NCBI GenBank assembly: GCA_018268255.1
Contig: JAFDWX010000003.1
Span: forward strand, 124,001 to 188,000
Origin: Armatimonadota bacterium
Lineage (GTDB): Bacteria; Armatimonadota; Fimbriimonadia; Fimbriimonadales; Fimbriimonadaceae
Length of the DNA stretch: 64,000 nucleotides
Direction: 5' to 3'
Shown: positions 55,153-63,312 of the stretch, piece by piece
Position numbering within the stretch: position 1 is the stretch's first letter
Layout: every line of letters starts with the position of its first letter
Program-made: the position numbers and the translations under genes
Notes under the pieces: model-generated
Told to the model about the DNA's origin: nothing
Database searches by the model: none
What the model saw: the letters and a program-made list of their open reading frames with translations, nothing else

Positions 55153-55507
55153 CCTCAGAAAGCTCCTCAGCTTGTTTAGAAAGCTGTTCGACCTGTTCAC
55201 GGGAGAGGTCCTTTGCCGCTCGGAACAACCTGACGAACTCGGGTCGATCCTCCACGGCTTGCTTGGCAACGTCATCCCATCGACCGGCGAGTCCAATTAG
55301 ATCATCAAGCGAAGTTTCGAGCAGTTCCGCGATTTTGGTGAGTCGATCGGGCGTTGGTGGCGGCAAGGTCCCGTTCTCAACCCCGCTCACATAGGTTGGA
55401 CTGACGCCCAGGGCTTCTGCGAACTTCCGGAGCGTCAGGCCCTTCGCAACCCGGAGATCCCGCTGCTTGGCTCCGTAGCGATTGGATGGACCCACTTCTT
55501 CCGTCAT
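55136..55507 (-). CDS. XRE-family transcriptional regulator
   Basis: Helix-turn-helix repressor of 123 aa. The HTH (LRVAKGLTLRKFAEALGVSP, TYVSGVENG) covers about residues 15-65, and the C-terminal 45 residues are acidic and helical. ATG 55507 is 12 bp inside an earlier GTG. It would be cleaved or counteracted by the ImmA protein encoded next. The promoter at 55520-55548 carries two TTGACA copies, one at -35 and one at the start codon, suggesting autoregulation. Confidence 0.85.
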   Translation of the reverse strand: MTEEVGPSNRYGAKQRDLRVAKGLTLRKFAEALGVSPTYVSGVENGTLPPPTPDRLTKIAELLETSLDDLIGLAGRWDDVAKQAVEDRPEFVRLFRAAKDLSREQVEQLSKQAEELSEDGDGV

Positions 55508-55519
55508 TGTCAACTGCAC

Positions 55520-55548
55520 ACTTTACACGATGGCCGCGAATATGTCAA
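55520..55548 (-). promoter_or_regulatory. Promoter of the XRE-ImmA pair
   Basis: On the minus strand TTGACA (55548-55543), 17 bp, then TAAAGT (55525-55520): a near-consensus sigma-70 promoter. The start would lie about 6 bp before the ATG, so the leader is nearly absent. A second TTGACA at 55513-55508 overlaps the start codon region and repeats the -35 sequence. The divergent plus-strand ORF starts at 55553, only 4 bp from this -35. Confidence 0.65.
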
Positions 55549-55552
55549 GCTC

Positions 55553-56881
55553 TTGGAGCCTGTGCGCAACGAAAACGACACTTGCCGAGAACTCGTCGAA
55601 CCAAAACTTCGGGAGTCGGGCTGGGAGTCGAGTCCTCACTCGATGACCGAGCAATACAGGATCACGAAAGGACGAATCGTGGTCGCGGGCCAGGTTGCGC
55701 GACGCAGGGAGGCGCTGAAGGCCGACTACCTGCTGAAATACACGGGTGATTTCAACATCGCGGTTGTCGAGGCTAAGGCTGAGTCGGAGCTTGCAGCGAA
55801 TGGGGTCCAACAAGCCACCCGGTATGGTGCAAAGCTGCGCCGAAAGGTTCGTGGGGCGGAGATCGCGTCCGAGAGCCGTTACCTTGCGCGAGCGGGCCAT
55901 CTAATCCTTTCCCGCATCGACGCGCGACACGGCGCAGTAGCCCTCCTGCCGGACTCCTTGGATGGAGCGGTTGTCACCAACGACTTTCCTCTCTTTGACT
56001 TCAACATTGCGCGGGTCATCCCAGAGTATTTGTCGCTCGTCATAAAGGCCGTGGAGTTCGTGGAGCTTTGCAAACGCGCGAGCAAGGGTTCCACAAATCG
56101 AGTTCGGATTAAGGAGGACCTGTTCCTTGCCCTCACCATCCCCCTCCCCTCGCTCGATGAGCAGAGGCGCATAGTAGCCAAGGTTCACGAGGCGATGGGG
56201 GCGCTGGATCGCGCGGCCACATTCCACGCCCAAACTGTCGCCGACTTCGACCGACTCCTCATCGCCCTCGCCCACCGCGATGATCTGACTGACGACCAAA
56301 AGCGCGAACGCGGCTGGCGCAAACTCCGCCTCGGCGATGTCATGCATCTTGACCTCCATCCCGTCAAAGTCGACCCCAGCCAGGACTATCCGAACGCGGG
56401 ATGTTTCAGCTTTGCCCGCGGCCTTTTCCTCAAGCCGCCGATCGTAGGCATGGAGTGGCAAAGCGATACGCTGTTCAAGCTTCGAGCGGGCCAGTTCACG
56501 TATCTGAAACTGAAAGCCTTTGAAGGGGCTTTTGCTTTCGTTAGTGAGGAGTTCGAGGGCCGGTACGTCTCCAATGAATACCCAACCTACTCACCAATCG
56601 CCGGTGAGTGCCGAGGCGAGTGGGTCTTTGCCCATTTCAAGCACGAGCGAGTCTGGGCGACCCTCGCATCAGGAAGCAAGGGCATCGGTGCTCGACGTGA
56701 GCGTGTCAACCCAGCGAGGCTGCTCGCCCACGAAGCCTGGGTTCCACCCATTCCCGAGCACGATCGCATCGCCGAAGTGCTCGCCGCCCAGCGACGTTTC
56801 GTGGCGAGCGACACCTTCCAAAAGGACTCGGAGTCGCTCAAACGCGCTATTCTGTCAATGGCGTTTCGGGGAGTGCTATGA
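55553..56881 (+). CDS. Chimeric ORF: HsdR nuclease core fused to N-terminally truncated HsdS
   Basis: A single 442-aa frame combines two type I restriction-modification proteins. Residues 1 to about 93 match the HsdR N-terminus: RELVEPKLRESGWE, ADYLLKY with the catalytic Asp, VVEAKAE (E-X-K) and QQATRYGAKL (QxxxY), a complete nuclease motif set. From about residue 96 it becomes HsdS: RRKVRGAEIASESRYL and SRIDARHGAV of TRD1, PLPSLDEQRRIVAKV of the central conserved region, the second target-recognition domain and a complete C-terminus. About 45 residues are missing from the HsdS start, and the rest of hsdR and all hsdM are absent. The start is TTG with no ribosome binding site. It may be a deletion relic, or a working fusion. 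Confidence 0.72.
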   Translation: MEPVRNENDTCRELVEPKLRESGWESSPHSMTEQYRITKGRIVVAGQVARRREALKADYLLKYTGDFNIAVVEAKAESELAANGVQQATRYGAKLRRKVRGAEIASESRYLARAGHLILSRIDARHGAVALLPDSLDGAVVTNDFPLFDFNIARVIPEYLSLVIKAVEFVELCKRASKGSTNRVRIKEDLFLALTIPLPSLDEQRRIVAKVHEAMGALDRAATFHAQTVADFDRLLIALAHRDDLTDDQKRERGWRKLRLGDVMHLDLHPVKVDPSQDYPNAGCFSFARGLFLKPPIVGMEWQSDTLFKLRAGQFTYLKLKAFEGAFAFVSEEFEGRYVSNEYPTYSPIAGECRGEWVFAHFKHERVWATLASGSKGIGARRERVNPARLLAHEAWVPPIPEHDRIAEVLAAQRRFVASDTFQKDSESLKRAILSMAFRGVL

Positions 56882-57330
56882 AGATAAACTGGAAAAGCCA
56901 CCACATCCTCTTGCTGGGCTCCATAGTGTTCGCCGCGATTATGGTGGTTCAATCGACCCAGCGCACGTTGACGGCAACGGAAGGCGCGCTTTTCCAAATC
57001 GTCAGCCTTGCGCTAGGGATTCTCTGGTCCTACGAACAGGCGAATCGCAAGGATCAGCCCCATGCTAAGTCTGCCTTTAGGCGAATAGTTGCCCTGTACA
57101 AGAGCCTGGCTAGGGTGAGGACTCATATACAGAACGCTCCCAGTCACTACCAGCTTGACGAAGAAGGAAAGCAAGCGCTCCACTTTCTCGATAGCATTGT
57201 CGTTGAACAACTTTCGACAGCCGAAGATTCGATAGAAGATTGGAAAGAGCTACTGAGTGAATCAGAGATCAAAGCAATCGTTGCGAATTCAGCCGCGTCC
57301 CCAAATGGAAAAGAAAATGGAAAGGATTAG
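56878..57330 (+). CDS. Two-helix membrane protein of unknown function
   Basis: A 150-aa protein with two transmembrane helices near the N-terminus (ILLLGSIVFAAIMVV and GALFQIVSLALGILWSY) and a helical cytoplasmic domain of about 100 residues. Its ATG overlaps the stop of the chimeric HsdR-HsdS ORF by ATGA, and the next gene overlaps it by 26 bp. It belongs to no family I recognise. The coupling suggests it is translated with the chimera, as accessory genes of restriction systems are. Confidence 0.6.
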   Translation: MKINWKSHHILLLGSIVFAAIMVVQSTQRTLTATEGALFQIVSLALGILWSYEQANRKDQPHAKSAFRRIVALYKSLARVRTHIQNAPSHYQLDEEGKQALHFLDSIVVEQLSTAEDSIEDWKELLSESEIKAIVANSAASPNGKENGKD

Positions 57331-57754
57331 AGGAAAAGTCGCCAAGGTTCTCAACTCTCGGGAAGTAGTCCTCAATGTAGGCGCAGATCATGGTGTGACT
57401 CTGAGCATGCTCTTTGACATCCTCCAGCCCGGTGGGGAGGACATCAAGGATCCGGACACCGGTGAAGTTCTCGGGTCGCTGGAAAGGTCCAAAGTGAGGG
57501 TCAAGGTTGTTGACGTCCAATCGAAACTGTCCGTCGCGTCAACTTATAAGACATACGAAATCAATATTGGAGGGTTGGGAGGCTTCGGCACAGGCGAACT
57601 GTCAAAGATGCTAACTCCCCCGAAGTTCGTTAGAAAGGTTCAGACGCTTAAATCCGATGAGTTGACCCCTGAGACAATCAAGGAGAACGAGAGTTTCGTG
57701 AAGACAGGTGATCCTGTGGTCCAAGTTATTGAAGTTGAACTGCAGGAAGGCTGA
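57305..57754 (+). CDS. OB-like small protein of unknown function
   Basis: A 149-aa protein with GKVAKVLNSREVVLNVGADHGVT, the beta-barrel pattern of FlgT-C-like modules, and acidic, charged surroundings. Two ATG codons (57305 and 57317) are possible; the second has GGAA upstream. It overlaps the membrane-protein gene by 26 bp in another frame. It has no signal peptide. The function is unknown. Confidence 0.55.
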   Translation: MEKKMERIRGKVAKVLNSREVVLNVGADHGVTLSMLFDILQPGGEDIKDPDTGEVLGSLERSKVRVKVVDVQSKLSVASTYKTYEINIGGLGGFGTGELSKMLTPPKFVRKVQTLKSDELTPETIKENESFVKTGDPVVQVIEVELQEG

Positions 57755-57793
57755 TCCCAAGGAAGCCAGTTTTGGAAGCTGTTACTACGAACC

Positions 57794-58810
57794 ATGAACC
57801 TAAAATCGCTCTTTTTGAACGGTCGCACAGCTAGCGAAGCCAGCGCCGATGCAACACTCTCACCGGCCGAGTTGTTCCTTCTGTCGTTGTTCTTGAAGCC
57901 TCGGCTCCGGCAGACCATCACAGGGCCAGGATGGAACGACGTCTGGCGAGCCTCATTGGGTAAGGAGCCCGCGCGAGTTCTCGACGGCTTCCTGACAGAA
58001 GGTCTCTTGCGCACCTGCGACAGTGCGGAGAAGCTTGAAGTCAAGTTTCGCGTCCCGGAGCTTGTCGAAATCTGCAAACGTCACGGCCTCGCTCACAGGG
58101 GCAAGAAATCGGAACTGATTGCTACGCTGGTTGAAGGAGTCAGTTCGACCGAGATCGCTTCGATGACATCAGACGTGCATCCCCTGCGATGCACAGAGGT
58201 CGGGGCTACCTTGGCTGACGCTTACAAGCAGAAGGCGGACGCGGCTCGGCAAGAAGCTGAGACTTCATGCTTGGATGCCCTTCGTCAAGGTGAACTGGCG
58301 CAGGCGTGCCAGATCGTGCGGCGGTTCGAAGCGCGTCAACCTATTCCGAGAGGCATGGGCGTTGACTGGTCCAATCCCGACACTTCGCACGAGCTTGGAC
58401 TGCTGGTGGCGCTCTTCCAGGATAAACCACCTTCGACAGCACCGCCGACCACGATCGCCGCAGCGATGGGATTGCTCTGGGGTATGGGACCGGAGAAGTG
58501 GCTCCCCAAGGAGCCGTCCGATTCCAGCAAACGCCGACGCCGCACACCGGAAGAGAAGGCAGCGGAGGTGGCCGCACGAATGGAGGCATTCCGAGCAAAC
58601 CATGAGAGGACACTTGAAGGCTATCGGGCGAACAGGGACGTGATCATCGCTGTGGAGATCCTGGCCGCCCAATCTTCATGCGACTTCTGCAAGAGCAGAG
58701 TCGGCCGCTATCCGCTCGATTCCGTGCCTCCATTGCCTCACTCAGAGTGCACTCACGACATGGGATGCCGGTGTGTATACGTCCCAGTGACAAGACTGTG
58801 CGACCTTTAA
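57794..58810 (+). CDS. SAP-domain protein with C-terminal cysteine/histidine motif
   Basis: A 338-aa protein, possibly DNA-binding. A SAP motif (PELVEICKRHGLAHRGKKSE, about residues 92-122) binds DNA in many proteins. The C-terminus has CDFCKSRVGRYPLD and PPLPHSECTHDMGCRC, a cluster like the terminal zinc-type motif of phage head-morphogenesis (Mu F-like) proteins. The N-terminal 80 residues have FLKPRLRQTITGPGWNDVW. It follows the small gene by about 40 bp. A phage origin is plausible but the central part is not recognisable. Confidence 0.55.
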   Translation: MNLKSLFLNGRTASEASADATLSPAELFLLSLFLKPRLRQTITGPGWNDVWRASLGKEPARVLDGFLTEGLLRTCDSAEKLEVKFRVPELVEICKRHGLAHRGKKSELIATLVEGVSSTEIASMTSDVHPLRCTEVGATLADAYKQKADAARQEAETSCLDALRQGELAQACQIVRRFEARQPIPRGMGVDWSNPDTSHELGLLVALFQDKPPSTAPPTTIAAAMGLLWGMGPEKWLPKEPSDSSKRRRRTPEEKAAEVAARMEAFRANHERTLEGYRANRDVIIAVEILAAQSSCDFCKSRVGRYPLDSVPPLPHSECTHDMGCRCVYVPVTRLCDL

Positions 58811-58843
58811 CATTGCTTAGCAGGAGAAGCTGTCCTGTGTCGG

Positions 58844-60667
58844 TTAGTCGTTGTGCTCGATTTGATCCTTACTCGCCCGCTCGACTCCATGAAGCAGCAG
58901 CCAAAGGGTCAGCGGGACTAGGATGATGTTGCTCGGGCTGTAGAAACTTCCCGCAGAGACAAGTCCATGCGAGACGTTGTTCCGAAGGTTCGCCCCGGCA
59001 CGCTCGGCCAGCAAGCCTCTCAACTCAAAGGCGAGGTCTTGTCCGAAGATCTGGCTGAATGCCTCGGTCTCTACGATCTTATTGATCGGGAATTCGTCCT
59101 GCGTCCCGTTTTGGCTTAGGAAGGTGGTGAGAACGCCGTGTTGGTTCAGCACGTGCCGGAATGAGTTCTCTAACTGCGGTATGAGCAGGTGCGTCGCAAC
59201 GATGTAATCGCCTTCTATTCCAGCCTGGAGACCCCGCGCGAAGATAGGCTCACGTCCCTTTGGAACGAACAGATTGTCGTTCAGGAGCCAATCGAGGCAG
59301 CCATCTTGCCACGGGTGCTCGCCAGCAATCATGTGTCGGATCTGCTCGGCCATCCACGCGGTCACCGGTCTGGTCATCTCCGCCATCCGCCACATGTGTA
59401 GTTGGAGCAACTCGTCGCTTGGCTCCTCATTCAGCGGCATTGCGGGGATCACGAAGTCGACCTTGCCGTCTTCGCGCAAGATGGAGTTCGAGAAGATGCT
59501 CGAAAGAGGACTCTGGGTGACGTGCTCTCGGACCATTTCACGTAGGCGTTCCTTGCCGATTGGTCGGACCTGAATTGCCCAGAATGCCAGGGCCTCTCGA
59601 AGGCTCATACCCTTGACCTTCTCGATGTGCTCGATCATCTTTGGGTCCATCGGGACGCTCGTTTCGATCTTTCCAAGGTGCTCCAATCTGTCCTTCTGAA
59701 GCGCATGAAGGCGCTTCATGAGTTCTTCTTGCCGTTCCTTGGGAGCACCTGCCTGCCTCAGCGTGAGCAAACCCTGTTCAAACCAATGCTCCGCAGCGAG
59801 TCCTGGCTTCCCAGCCATCGCCTCTCCGACTGAAATTTGAGCTTCTCCCTGACGAAGCGAAGCCTCGGTAGCGCCCGCTTCGTTCCCCGCCTTCCTTCGA
59901 CACGTTGCGACGAGGGCCCAATAGTCGGCAGCGGTTATCCAGTCTTGGCGACCTTCAGCGCCCTCTGCGGACTTTTCCGCGTAACTCGCGAGCACGGCAG
60001 GATCGCCAATCTTGTATGCAAGAGCGAGGTCGATGATTGATCTGGTCAAGTAGAGAGGATCGCTCCCGTTCAACTTGGCGAGGAGTTCGAGTGCGTAGTT
60101 GGCGACGGCGGCGCGTTCGGCGCTCTGCTTACCCAGCGCCCCGGCGATCTGCATGGCTCGCTGCAATCGCTGAAATCCGTGCACCCACTCAGCGGGGTCC
60201 ATCAACGCCTTGGCACCCTCGAGGTATGCGGCCGCCGCGACCCGCGCTGCTTGGTGATCCTTTCGCCGAATCCAAAGGATGTCTGCCAACCGTGCTTTCA
60301 TTTCTCGGTCGGCGATTTCGGCGTACACGGCAGCGATTGGGTCAAGGTGTTGATCCTCGAAATCACTCAGCGCGGCAGATCGCGAGTTCGCCATGACAAA
60401 CATGGGCTTCAGCGGCTCGGCTGCGTCGTTTGAGTCATATAACATCGACGACGCCGATCCAAGCAGCACGTAGACTTGCTCTGCGCGTCTGTCTCCAGCT
60501 TCAGCGGCGACTCTGGCGGCGGCGAAGAGCGGGGTTGAATAGTTGTCAATCTCGTCTCGCTTGTCTTGCTCGATCGTGTCAAGCCACGGGACTACGCGCA
60601 AGTCGTCTGCAGTGACGTGCAGGTCCGTGAACATCAGCTTCGGTGCTTCTGGGGTGTGTTCTTCCAA
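58844..60667 (-). CDS. DUF4209-like protein with C-terminal HEPN-type motif
   Basis: A 607-aa cytoplasmic protein. The N-terminal two thirds are TPR-like, all-helical and Ala-rich. The C-terminus (FELRGLLAERAGANLRNNVSHGL) matches the DUF4209 pattern and has R-x4-H (RNNVSH), the signature of HEPN ribonuclease-like domains found in toxins and defence proteins. The start is TTG 60667, with GGAG 9 bp upstream. It is divergent from the three unknown genes and shares their double-palindrome promoter region. Whether it cleaves RNA is unproven. Confidence 0.62.
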   Translation of the reverse strand: MEEHTPEAPKLMFTDLHVTADDLRVVPWLDTIEQDKRDEIDNYSTPLFAAARVAAEAGDRRAEQVYVLLGSASSMLYDSNDAAEPLKPMFVMANSRSAALSDFEDQHLDPIAAVYAEIADREMKARLADILWIRRKDHQAARVAAAAYLEGAKALMDPAEWVHGFQRLQRAMQIAGALGKQSAERAAVANYALELLAKLNGSDPLYLTRSIIDLALAYKIGDPAVLASYAEKSAEGAEGRQDWITAADYWALVATCRRKAGNEAGATEASLRQGEAQISVGEAMAGKPGLAAEHWFEQGLLTLRQAGAPKERQEELMKRLHALQKDRLEHLGKIETSVPMDPKMIEHIEKVKGMSLREALAFWAIQVRPIGKERLREMVREHVTQSPLSSIFSNSILREDGKVDFVIPAMPLNEEPSDELLQLHMWRMAEMTRPVTAWMAEQIRHMIAGEHPWQDGCLDWLLNDNLFVPKGREPIFARGLQAGIEGDYIVATHLLIPQLENSFRHVLNQHGVLTTFLSQNGTQDEFPINKIVETEAFSQIFGQDLAFELRGLLAERAGANLRNNVSHGLVSAGSFYSPSNIILVPLTLWLLLHGVERASKDQIEHND

Positions 60668-60686
60668 TTCTCATTCTCCATATCAG

Positions 60687-60700
60687 CGGATTGCAATCCG
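60687..60700. promoter_or_regulatory. Perfect 14-bp palindrome over the plus-strand -35
   Basis: CGGATTGCAATCCG is a fully symmetric 14-bp sequence. It contains TTGCAA (60691-60696), which fits the -35 of the plus-strand promoter whose -10 is at 60714. A dimeric repressor or activator is the natural reader. Confidence 0.7.
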
Positions 60701-60739
60701 TGAGTGTTTAGTGTATACTGAACACTCATTCAAAGTCAA
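60701..60739. promoter_or_regulatory. Overlapping divergent promoters inside a 28-bp palindrome
   Basis: Positions 60701-60728 form a 28-bp palindrome with 24 matching positions (outer arms TGAGTGTT / AACACTCA). Rightward: TTGCAA (60691-60696), 17 bp, TATACT (60714-60719). Leftward: TTGACT (60739-60734), 16 bp, TATACA (60717-60712). The two -10 boxes overlap by 4 bp, so the promoters should exclude each other. Any protein bound to the palindrome would block both, so the HEPN-type gene and the unknown operon are probably co-regulated. Confidence 0.7.
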
Positions 60740-60751
60740 GGACACGAACTG

Positions 60752-61366
60752 ATGGAAATTTCACTCACCGAATTTGTCGACTTCATCGTCAAGACGGGCA
60801 CGTCCCGGATGACGCACGTGAACTCCCTGAGGAAGCGCGGTCCATATAGTCCTGCCACCGACTACTACAAGGGGTTGAGGGAAGCCATCGTTGAGTTCCA
60901 CGCTGCGGGTTCATCTGATGGCACGATCCTGGAGAAAGCCGTCTCGGTTCATGTCAGCACCCACAAGGGAAGCAAGTGTCCGGCGCGGCTTGAAGCCTAT
61001 CGTCGCTTTCTGGGGCGAAAGCGGGTCGTGAGGTTCGCGCCACCGAAGAGCGAGTGGCGCTTCGATGAACTCGTCGTTAGACTCAATCCTGAGCTTGGCT
61101 TGAACTGGAACGGCACGAGTACGGTCATCAAGCTCTATTGGAAGGAAACCCAGCTTACAAAGAGGCAGGTCGAAATGATCCTCTATATGATGCACGCCGT
61201 TCTCGGGCCCTTGGTAGAAGACGGAACGCAGATGGCGATCCTCGACATTCCCAGCGCCAACCTGATCACGTCGCCGTTCCCATCGGCCAACCTAATGCCG
61301 TTGCTCCGGTCCGAAGCAAGAGCGTTCGTTGAGCTATGGCGAGGCTTAGAGGAGGATTCACAGTGA
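60752..61366 (+). CDS. Unknown protein, first gene of the divergent operon
   Basis: A 204-aa soluble protein with no signal or membrane segment. AAGGA lies about 9 bp before the ATG. The N-terminal half is basic and helical, and the second half has SEWRFDELVVRLNPELGL and KLYWKETQLTKRQVEMI. No family is recognised. Its stop overlaps the next gene's GTG start (GTGA), so they are coupled. Confidence 0.6.
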   Translation: MEISLTEFVDFIVKTGTSRMTHVNSLRKRGPYSPATDYYKGLREAIVEFHAAGSSDGTILEKAVSVHVSTHKGSKCPARLEAYRRFLGRKRVVRFAPPKSEWRFDELVVRLNPELGLNWNGTSTVIKLYWKETQLTKRQVEMILYMMHAVLGPLVEDGTQMAILDIPSANLITSPFPSANLMPLLRSEARAFVELWRGLEEDSQ

Positions 61367-62265
61367 GCGAGGAGGTTAGGGAGATTTCCATCCAGCACTC
61401 GATGAGTGCGATCGTTGAGTCAGGCTGGGGCGAAATGGTTCGTAAGTTTCGCCCGATCGTCAAAGCAACCGCGATGGCTACCGAAGTCAACGTCCTCTTC
61501 GCCATCGCGTTAAGGCTAACGCGACTGGCCATAGCCAGTGACCTCCTCGCAAAGAAGGGGCTCGACGAGGAAGGTCACATCCCTCAACGATCAGCCGTCG
61601 AGGCCTATGTCAATCTCTGCTACATCTTCTACAGTGGTCCGCGACGCCGCGACAAGCGGGGCACACCGAAAGAGAAGACCACGCGAGACCTCTGTCTTCA
61701 GTTCTGTGCGTATGCCGACATCGCATATTACAAGCTGGTCAAGGCGGATACGGATCGAGTTAGGTCAACTTTCAAGAAGCGCCAGGGCGTCACTGACTCT
61801 GAGTTCGACGCGATGCTTTTGGAGTGGGCTCGCCTAGATGACGTCGCTCGGACAGTTCATGGGTGCCCAGATTCAAGGTGGCACACAATGAACATCCAGG
61901 ACATGTCCAAGAAAGTGCTCGCCGATCCGCCGCCATTCATGGACCACCAGTTCTGCGAAATGTTGCTGAGCAACTTTGTCAACCCAAATAGCGCTGTCCA
62001 CGCCGACAGCCTTTCGCTCCGCTCTCAATACAAGGATCATGGAACGGACCTGCTTGAGCTTGTATTCAAGCCGGACGTGATTCGAGGCGACGCTGTTGCG
62101 AGCCTTGCCATTAGCAGTTGGCGGGCCGCTGGTTGGTATTTGAACGACACAGCCTGGGTTGAGGAGATGATCGGAAACAAACTCCGAGAGGTTCTGACGG
62201 AGCGATGGGACCAGGCACCTCAGCAAACCACCCGGACGATCCTCCTCCCGGATTGGCTAACTTAG
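61363..62265 (+). CDS. DUF5677-like protein of unknown function
   Basis: A 300-aa soluble, mostly helical protein. QRSAVEAYVNLCYIFYSG and NFVNPNSAVHADSLSL resemble the R-x-x-x-E and N-x-x-V-H positions of DUF5677-type proteins, a family of suspected HEPN relatives. The GTG start at 61363 overlaps the previous stop by GTGA; ATG 61336 would lie inside that gene. The match is by pattern only. Confidence 0.55.
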   Translation: MSEEVREISIQHSMSAIVESGWGEMVRKFRPIVKATAMATEVNVLFAIALRLTRLAIASDLLAKKGLDEEGHIPQRSAVEAYVNLCYIFYSGPRRRDKRGTPKEKTTRDLCLQFCAYADIAYYKLVKADTDRVRSTFKKRQGVTDSEFDAMLLEWARLDDVARTVHGCPDSRWHTMNIQDMSKKVLADPPPFMDHQFCEMLLSNFVNPNSAVHADSLSLRSQYKDHGTDLLELVFKPDVIRGDAVASLAISSWRAAGWYLNDTAWVEEMIGNKLREVLTERWDQAPQQTTRTILLPDWLT

Positions 62266-62319
62266 CACTTAGACTCCCAACTGTTACATCGCTTGTAAAC
62301 TCCCAGGCCAGGCCACCTC

Positions 62320-63231
62320 ATGCCGCTCGTTATTCCAACCGCCCGATCCACCTACGGTGATTCAACTACCGTTCCCGGTAGCGGACACCTCAGCACCTAC
62401 ATTCTCGCTCAGCTTCCCGACGATGCGAATCTCTCTTGGGTCTCCGAGGTCCGCGCTCTATGCACCGTAGACGAACTGAAATGGAAGGTCTTTCAAGAAC
62501 GCCGGGAGAGGTTACAGGCCAAGACCCAGATCTGGAGTCGAATCTTGGGGTCGATGCGGAGCGCGACGATCGTCGTTATCAAGCCCAGCGACGTCGAAGC
62601 GGCAATACGCGAAGACTGGACAACTCAAGGAGCAGAAGATGGGGTCGATTTCAACCAAAGGATGCTGGTTGATGCATGCGCCACAGCGCTGATCAGAGAC
62701 ACGCCAGTTGCTTACCTGCCAAATCGATTGTCGGAAGCGATGAATCTGTATCCTGGTTCGCTATTCCTGGAGTTCGACAGATTTGCTCCGGAGCAAATTA
62801 AACAGCGGATTGGCGGGAAACTGCGGGACGCGAAGGTTTTCGCTGCGAGAGCACACGCAACCTTCGACGTGGTGGAACAGAGCACAACCACCCGATCGCG
62901 ATACATTGGATCGTCAAGCCCTGCAGCCTCCTTAGTCTTCAGAGAACTGCTGAGCACCCAGCGAGGATTCGATGAGGAGCATCAACCGTCGGTAACCGTT
63001 CTAAATGAAGCCGCTGAGGTCATGGCAACAGCGCTTTCAAATGCCCTCCTGCTTCCAGGAGAGATTTCTTCACAACCGCTGGTTCGAGAGTTTAGCTCCC
63101 GAGACATCGACGCGATCCAAGCGGCAGACATTGCGGCTGGTTGGGCTCATGAAGTGGTCGCCCTTGGCAACGAGCGAGCACTAGGGGCGACGTTTGGCAA
63201 GGTGCTTGTCAACGGACGTCTCATGGACTAA
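62320..63231 (+). CDS. Unknown protein with DUF3800-like C-terminal motif
   Basis: A 303-aa cytoplasmic protein. Near the end, FSSRDIDAIQAADIAAGWAHEVV resembles the xxQxADxxAG block of DUF3800-type, RNase H-like proteins that occur with mobile elements. The N-terminus (PLVIPTARSTYGDSTTVPG) is not recognised. It starts 54 bp after the previous gene, on the same strand, so it is probably the third gene of the operon. It is convergent with the small ORF and the 5'-nucleotidase. Confidence 0.55.
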   Translation: MPLVIPTARSTYGDSTTVPGSGHLSTYILAQLPDDANLSWVSEVRALCTVDELKWKVFQERRERLQAKTQIWSRILGSMRSATIVVIKPSDVEAAIREDWTTQGAEDGVDFNQRMLVDACATALIRDTPVAYLPNRLSEAMNLYPGSLFLEFDRFAPEQIKQRIGGKLRDAKVFAARAHATFDVVEQSTTTRSRYIGSSSPAASLVFRELLSTQRGFDEEHQPSVTVLNEAAEVMATALSNALLLPGEISSQPLVREFSSRDIDAIQAADIAAGWAHEVVALGNERALGATFGKVLVNGRLMD

Positions 63232-63312
63232 GTGTCCACTGCAGAGTTGGGTTGCAGGGCGAGTTCGAGGAGTAACCCGGCGATGCGATCAGGATAGAAG
63301 ACCCCTCCAAAG

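Noticed and set aside
55901-56461. 186-codon frame antisense to the HsdS part
   Set aside because: It is charged, low in hydrophobic pattern and lies within a clear HsdS region.
55553-56881. Annotating the ORF simply as HsdS
   Set aside because: Its first 93 residues carry the HsdR nuclease motif set, so a plain HsdS call would hide the fusion.
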